The notes under the pieces are model-generated. The model had not been told where the DNA came from. It saw only the letters and a program-made list of their open reading frames with translations, and searched no databases. 34,802 nucleotides of DNA from Conidiobolus incongruus B7586 (lineage: Eukaryota > Entomophthoromycota > Entomophthoromycetes > Entomophthorales > Conidiobolaceae): contig JNEM01006731.1 in assembly GCA_000697335.1 (NCBI GenBank), positions 1 through 34,802 of the forward strand, written 5' to 3'. Within the stretch, counting starts at the first letter, position 1. Each line of letters opens with the position of its first letter. The position numbers and the translations under genes are program-made. Below, in pieces: positions 32,809 to 34,802 of this stretch.

Positions 32809-34220
32809 TCAATACTAGTATTTAATTTTATGTGTATATGTTCTATTTGATATAAAATTATTGAAATAAATTATAATATCACTAAAATTTTAAAGTTGTA
32901 ATATTTTAATATTGGTAATCATTTTGTAAAGATTTTTTAATTTAAAATTGTGATGATTTATAAAATCATATTTATGTTCTTATAATCAAATTCTTAATAA
33001 TATTTAACAAAGGATTAATGTTTTGTAAATTTTTCCTAATTATATAAAATACTAGTCTATTTAGTTTGATTTAAAAAAGAGAGTAGATGTTCAAAGTTAA
33101 TATGATTGTGTATGAATTTAAAACTAAATAAAATGGAATTTGAATCATTGTATTTAATATCGAATAGACTAGTATTTTGTAAGGATTGATAATTGATTGA
33201 TATACTTCAAAATATATTGTATTTAAGATATTTTTGATTAAGTAAATATTGATAATATTTGGAACACTAAAAAATTAGCTTGTTAGAAATATAGAATAAT
33301 TAATACCGCAATCGTTACTTTATGAATACTTGCTAATATAATTGGAAATTTTTAAATCAATATATTGGGATTTATTTCTAATAAAATAACAGTGAATCAC
33401 AACGACTAAACTTAAATTTATTTGATTATATTTGAAAATTTTTATTGATATGGAAAGGATTGATAGATAAATATGTTATTATTCTTAAATATCATAATTG
33501 TTTGAGAGAACTAATAAAATGAAATGATTTATAGTATGATAATATTATATTTTAATATTTGTGTATATTTTATGAATTTATTCCTTTATATTTTTTATAT
33601 ATTTTTCAATCAATTAATATAATTCCACGTTGTTTAAATTATGAAAATAATAAATTGTATTGTATCAGTTTAAATGAAATAAGGTCAAATATTCGGGATT
33701 GTAAAATATTCTAATAGTTCAAGTACCTTCAATATATGAATAATGAAAAAATCTCTAAAAATATTCAATGTCCAAATCTTGCAAGAATTTTCTTTTTCTT
33801 AAAAATCTAGTCATTGATGAATAAATCCAAGAACTCCTTCTTAATATCCATTATGAGTAACAACGGTGAAAATATTAACACTTAAAAAACCCAAAATAAA
33901 TTATTAAATGAATTACTGAATAAAAATTCTCATATTACAATTTAATACCAACAAAGTTTAAAAAGAATTCTAATGACTATTTAATCATTAAAAAATCCCA
34001 AAAAGTTAACGATTGTCACCATATCCTGTTATATTAACTAAAAAATTTTCGGGATTTTTTTATCATCAGGGACAAAGAAAGAAATTTTCGGGATAATTAT
34101 GATTACCATTGGGACTAGTATAATAGCTGATGAATAGTTAAATTTAGAAAATATTGCTGGTATAAATAAATAATTGTTTATTGAAGTTACATTAGAACAA
34201 TTGCTTATGAGATTTAATTT
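32809..34220. other. intergenic region after the Rds1-like gene
   Basis: A+T-rich, no supported gene. It contains the inverted-repeat element at 33046-33178 and two 13-bp direct copies of AAATTTTCGGGAT at 34043-34055 and 34082-34094. A likely minus-strand poly(A) signal (AATAAA, 34177-34182) serves the gene ending at 34221. Confidence 0.55.
33046..33178. mobile_element. short element with perfect 16-bp terminal inverted repeats (MITE-like)
   Basis: AAAATACTAGTCTATT (33046-33061) and AATAGACTAGTATTTT (33163-33178) are exact reverse complements 101 bp apart. Inside, TTTAGTTT...TTTAAA is partly mirrored by TTTAAAACTAAA, so the whole 133 bp can fold back. No coding capacity. Target-site duplications are not clear; flanks read ..TATAT and GTAAGG... 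It could be a MITE or an orphan palindrome. Confidence 0.45.
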
Positions 34221-34553
34221 TTAGATAGGAATCCATGTTAAGCTATAATCAACTCTTGAAAAATTGTTTGATCCATATTGTACAACAGTGTCAATGGCCT
34301 CTAGGATCCGCCAATGAGGGGCCGAGGGATTCGTCACGAGGTCATCACATCGATGTATAAGAATTCCCCAACTCAGTAATAAACATAAGCGCATGATCCA
34401 ACGATTAATCCCAGTAGTCACCCAAATTCCCCCCCAGCTAATCATTATACATAGAACGGCGACGACGAATACAATTGAGGATACCTGTGTAGGTTCCGCA
34501 AGGGGGGTCTCTTTTAGGACTATAGGGGAGAAAATGTAACGAAGCATTACCAT
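34221..34553 (-). CDS. hypothetical small membrane protein
   Basis: I do not recognise this 110-aa protein. It has two likely membrane segments, ~24-45 (VSSIVFVVAVLCIMISWGG) and ~53-67 (IMRLCLLLSWGILIH), then a polar C-terminal third (NPSAPHWRILEAIDTVVQYG). G+C is well above the flanking DNA, stops are absent, and an AATAAA lies about 40 bp past the stop, all of which support a real transcription unit. A CT tract lies just upstream of the ATG, as in many fungal leaders. The distantly fungal wax-synthase-like pattern of the second half is too weak to name. It could also be one exon of a larger gene whose remainder lies beyond the window, or part of a transposon-derived unit with the LTR-like tract upstream. 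Confidence 0.45.
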   Translation of the reverse strand: MVMLRYIFSPIVLKETPLAEPTQVSSIVFVVAVLCIMISWGGIWVTTGINRWIMRLCLLLSWGILIHRCDDLVTNPSAPHWRILEAIDTVVQYGSNNFSRVDYSLTWIPI

Positions 34554-34589
34554 AATGTATGTTCTTATGATAAGGTGCTCTGATTTCGA

Positions 34590-34600
34590 GAGAGAGAGAG
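34590..34600. repeat. GA microsatellite
   Basis: Five to six GA units (CT on the minus strand) directly upstream of the minus-strand hypothetical gene. Confidence 0.9.
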
Positions 34601-34631
34601 TTTATTAGTTCTTTGGATCTTTCAAGGAATG

Positions 34632-34660
34632 ACCAGAATAGTTGAGTAAACTATTCTGGT
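34632..34660. repeat. perfect hairpin, 12-bp arms, 5-nt loop
   Basis: ACCAGAATAGTT (34632-34643) and AACTATTCTGGT (34649-34660) are exact reverse complements around GAGTA. It could be a cruciform, an RNA hairpin or a transcription signal. Confidence 0.9.
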
Positions 34661-34762
34661 GTTTTCTTTTATGTTTCCTTATTCTATACTAATTGTTTTA
34701 CTTATTTTGGCTTGCTTCGGGGACTTTCGTTTTGTTCTTAATATGACCTTGTTTTGGATAAT

Positions 34763-34780
34763 GTCACGATGGGTCGTGAC
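34763..34780. repeat. perfect hairpin, 7-bp arms, 4-nt loop
   Basis: GTCACGA (34763-34769) and TCGTGAC (34774-34780) flank TGGG. It sits at the putative edge of the LTR-like tract. Confidence 0.85.
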
Positions 34781-34802
34781 ACTATTCCCCTCCTTCTCCT
34801 TC

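Larger units (their letters stand above)
34556..34781 (-). mobile_element. possible solo-LTR-like tract
   Basis: On the minus strand the tract begins TGTCACGACCC, a start seen in many Ty3-type LTRs, and ends ..CATACA, with an AATAAA signal (34601-34606) and two strong hairpins inside. Length is 226 bp. No matching target duplication or second copy is visible in the window, so it may equally be the leader and promoter of the small membrane protein gene. Confidence 0.2.

Overview
The window looks like nuclear DNA of a fungus with a very A+T-rich genome. Genes are intron-bearing islands near 40% G+C in intergenic DNA that by eye is about 80% A+T. Eighteen of the nineteen coding-region introns proposed here are 45-60 nt, GT...AG, often with a CTAAT-type branch site. 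The gene set is fungal: a Snt2-type chromatin reader, a DUF7707 wall protein, an Ark1/Prk1 (NAK) kinase, STI1, BLI-3/GSP26-type flavin proteins, GCP4 and an Rds1-like ferritin-fold protein. An early-diverging (zygomycete-grade) fungus would fit, but the phylum is not fixed by this sequence.

Layout: 1-3916 is a gene desert apart from a possible mini-gene or gene relic at 1109-1240. SNT2 lies on the minus strand at 3917-7966 in ten coding exons, with a probable 760-nt leader intron. A 5.3-kb gene-poor stretch follows, with microsatellites, hairpins and a decayed integrase-like fossil near 12 kb. A small GPI-anchored Cys-rich protein (minus, 13285-13986) diverges from the NAK kinase (plus, 15072-17821, six exons). 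The kinase converges with STI1 (minus, 20235-22063, three exons), which has two heat-shock-element-like sites upstream. Two diverged PNPOx-like genes lie in tandem on the minus strand (22558-23616 and 24689-25291). GCP4 (minus, 27745-29794, three exons) diverges from a secreted Rds1-like protein (plus, 30604-32808). A small two-TM hypothetical protein (minus, 34221-34553) closes the window.

The genes do not form one pathway. STI1, the PNPOx pair and the Rds1-like protein are all plausibly stress-linked. GCP4 (microtubule nucleation), NAK kinase (endocytosis and actin) and SNT2 (histone deacetylation control) are housekeeping. The most unusual things seen are the exact 20-residue repeat array and acidic insert in the Rds1-like protein, a possible spliced uORF ahead of SNT2, the uneven PNPOx pair, and a 133-bp element with perfect 16-bp inverted ends at 33046-33178. 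I saw no clear novel multi-gene system.
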